From: Bacteroidota bacterium
GTDB lineage: Bacteria > Bacteroidota > Ignavibacteria > SZUA-365
Direction of reading: 5' to 3'
NCBI GenBank assembly: GCA_018224345.1
Contig: JAGTUW010000294.1
Coordinates: 1-7,159 of the forward strand
DNA: 7,159 nucleotides
Shown here: positions 6,302 through 7,159 of the stretch, in pieces
Numbering within the stretch: position 1 is the stretch's first letter
Layout: each line of letters begins with the position of its first letter
Notes under the pieces: generated by a model
Told to the model about the DNA's origin: nothing
The model's database searches: none
What the model saw: the letters and a program-made list of their open reading frames with translations, nothing else
Made by a program: the position numbers and the translations under genes

Positions 6302-7090
6302 CTATTCCGTGTCCTTGCCGATTTTTATCAATCCTTCCTTCATTCTCAATGACAGTTCGTGCTCCGGGTGAGAGTGCATATATCGCTCCGCTATGCCGAG
6401 GTGCTCCTCCGCACGCTCGTGTTCGCCCAACTTCCAGTATGAAACTCCGGCGACATAATTGATCACATACAGGTCTGTTTCCTCCAGCTCCCATTTCATG
6501 CGTTGCGACCCGTTCCTGATCTCTTCGATGATCGCCAGACTCTCCGTTGGATCATTGAAGCTGATCGCAGTCTCCAATGCATCCTGCAATACCCGCTCCT
6601 TGCCCATGCTATCCATTGTCGAATATGAATCAATATACATGATCACTTGGTCCTCTTCATAGCCGACAATTCTCAGATGCAGGTACACGCCCTCAGCTGC
6701 TTCTGTTTCATTGAAGAGGGTGTTTCTGACAACGCGATTTATCGCCATCCACATCGTAATATCGCCGGAACGCACCTCAACTTCATATCGCGAATAGTCG
6801 AGGTTCCGTCGATCCTCATCCATACTGATCCATAGCGAGAGCGCAGATCGGGTTTTTTCTGTCATCCTGCGCTCATTCTTCGTTATCTTCACGAAAACGC
6901 TATGCCAATCACCGAAAATACTGTATCGCGATTTATCCTCACCCGATCGACCGGCATCGAGTATTTCCTTCAATGTCGTCCGCTCGGTCGTAAGTGATAT
7001 ATAAACATATTCAGTATCCTGAGCGGTGACGCTGCTGTTTCCTGAAAGCAGTATCACACAAACAAGAATCAATCCTGCAATATTTTTCAT
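6302..7090 (-). CDS. Secreted protein of unknown family with C-terminal TPR-like segment
   Basis: I do not recognise a family for this 262-residue protein. It begins MKNIAGLILVCVILL and has a clear Sec signal peptide, with probable cleavage after VTA (residue 23) or the next Gln. There is no lipobox Cys, so it should be a soluble periplasmic or exported protein. Residues 25-155 look like a mixed alpha/beta domain with alternating strands (EYVYISL, HSVFVKI, YEVEVRSGDI, VYLHLRIVGY, VIMYIDSY). Residues 165-255 look all-helical and include AGVSYWKLGEHERAEEHLGIAERY (about 214-237), a good TPR-type helix pair. The ATG at 7090 is chosen because GGTGA sits 6 nt upstream; a GTG at 7099 in the same frame would add three residues. 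Base composition is visibly AT-richer than in the genes downstream. It precedes the SRPBCC remnant without an obvious terminator between them. Confidence 0.75.
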   Translation of the reverse strand: MKNIAGLILVCVILLSGNSSVTAQDTEYVYISLTTERTTLKEILDAGRSGEDKSRYSIFGDWHSVFVKITKNERRMTEKTRSALSLWISMDEDRRNLDYSRYEVEVRSGDITMWMAINRVVRNTLFNETEAAEGVYLHLRIVGYEEDQVIMYIDSYSTMDSMGKERVLQDALETAISFNDPTESLAIIEEIRNGSQRMKWELEETDLYVINYVAGVSYWKLGEHERAEEHLGIAERYMHSHPEHELSLRMKEGLIKIGKDTE

Positions 7091-7159
7091 AATTATCACC
7101 GGTAAATATCAAATGAAACTGTAACGCTCTTAAAACATTCTTTAGAAACTCAAACTAAA
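7091..7159. other. Upstream leader region of the secreted-protein gene
   Basis: This AT-rich 69-base stretch lies upstream of the start at 7090 and carries the GGTGA ribosome-binding site near 7101-7097. It probably holds the promoter, but I see no pair of boxes close enough to a consensus to name one. Confidence 0.3.

Noticed and set aside
5810..6352. 180-codon plus-strand frame over the pseudogene and the lipoprotein start
   Set aside because: It has no ribosome-binding site or domain and is antisense to recognisable sequence on the minus strand.
5889..6494. 201-codon minus-strand frame covering the end of the secreted protein and the SRPBCC remnant
   Set aside because: Its translation is Arg/Pro/Gly/Cys-rich without family resemblance. 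The adjacent frames carry the signal-peptide protein and the clear SRPBCC match.

Overview
The window is a chromosomal piece of roughly mid-50s % GC (by eye) in which every gene I can support lies on the minus strand. The proteins suggest a member of the Bacteroidota/Chlorobiota/Ignavibacteriota assemblage. The main clue is a large TPR lipoprotein resembling the PorW/SprE family of type IX secretion and gliding. A two-subunit class 1B dihydroorotate dehydrogenase (PyrK + PyrD) is compatible with this. I cannot place the organism more precisely.

In transcription order (right to left) there are three regions. (1) An orphan secreted protein with a Sec signal peptide and a short C-terminal TPR-like segment (6302-7090), in noticeably AT-richer DNA. 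(2) The broken remains of an AHSA1/SRPBCC-family gene (5926-6279), missing most of its N-terminal third and frameshifted near its C-terminus. (3) A tightly packed gene string: the PorW/SprE-like TPR lipoprotein with a proline-rich repeated tail (3151-5853), pyrK (2361-3149), pyrD (1420-2364), ygfZ (403-1410) and the 5' part of a short-chain dehydrogenase of pteridine-reductase type (1-355, running off the window). Junctions are 1 nt between lipoprotein and pyrK, a 4-nt ATGA overlap for pyrK/pyrD, 9 nt for pyrD/ygfZ and 47 nt for ygfZ/SDR. This fits one polycistronic transcript.

Functionally, PyrK passes electrons from PyrD's FMN through FAD and a [2Fe-2S] cluster to NAD+, making orotate for pyrimidine synthesis. 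YgfZ is a folate-binding Fe-S repair/maturation protein, so its position next to an Fe-S enzyme is sensible. The SDR carries the TGxxxRxG signature of pteridine reductases, which would add a second folate/pterin link. The lipoprotein belongs to a different process (envelope/secretion) and seems to share only the transcript.

I did not find a convincing new defence, mobile or regulatory system. The points most worth a second look are the decayed SRPBCC gene, the lipoprotein's slippage-prone 36-bp repeat tail, its co-transcription with pyrimidine genes, and the pterin/folate pairing of the last two genes. Several long plus-strand ORFs are codon-register shadows of the real genes.
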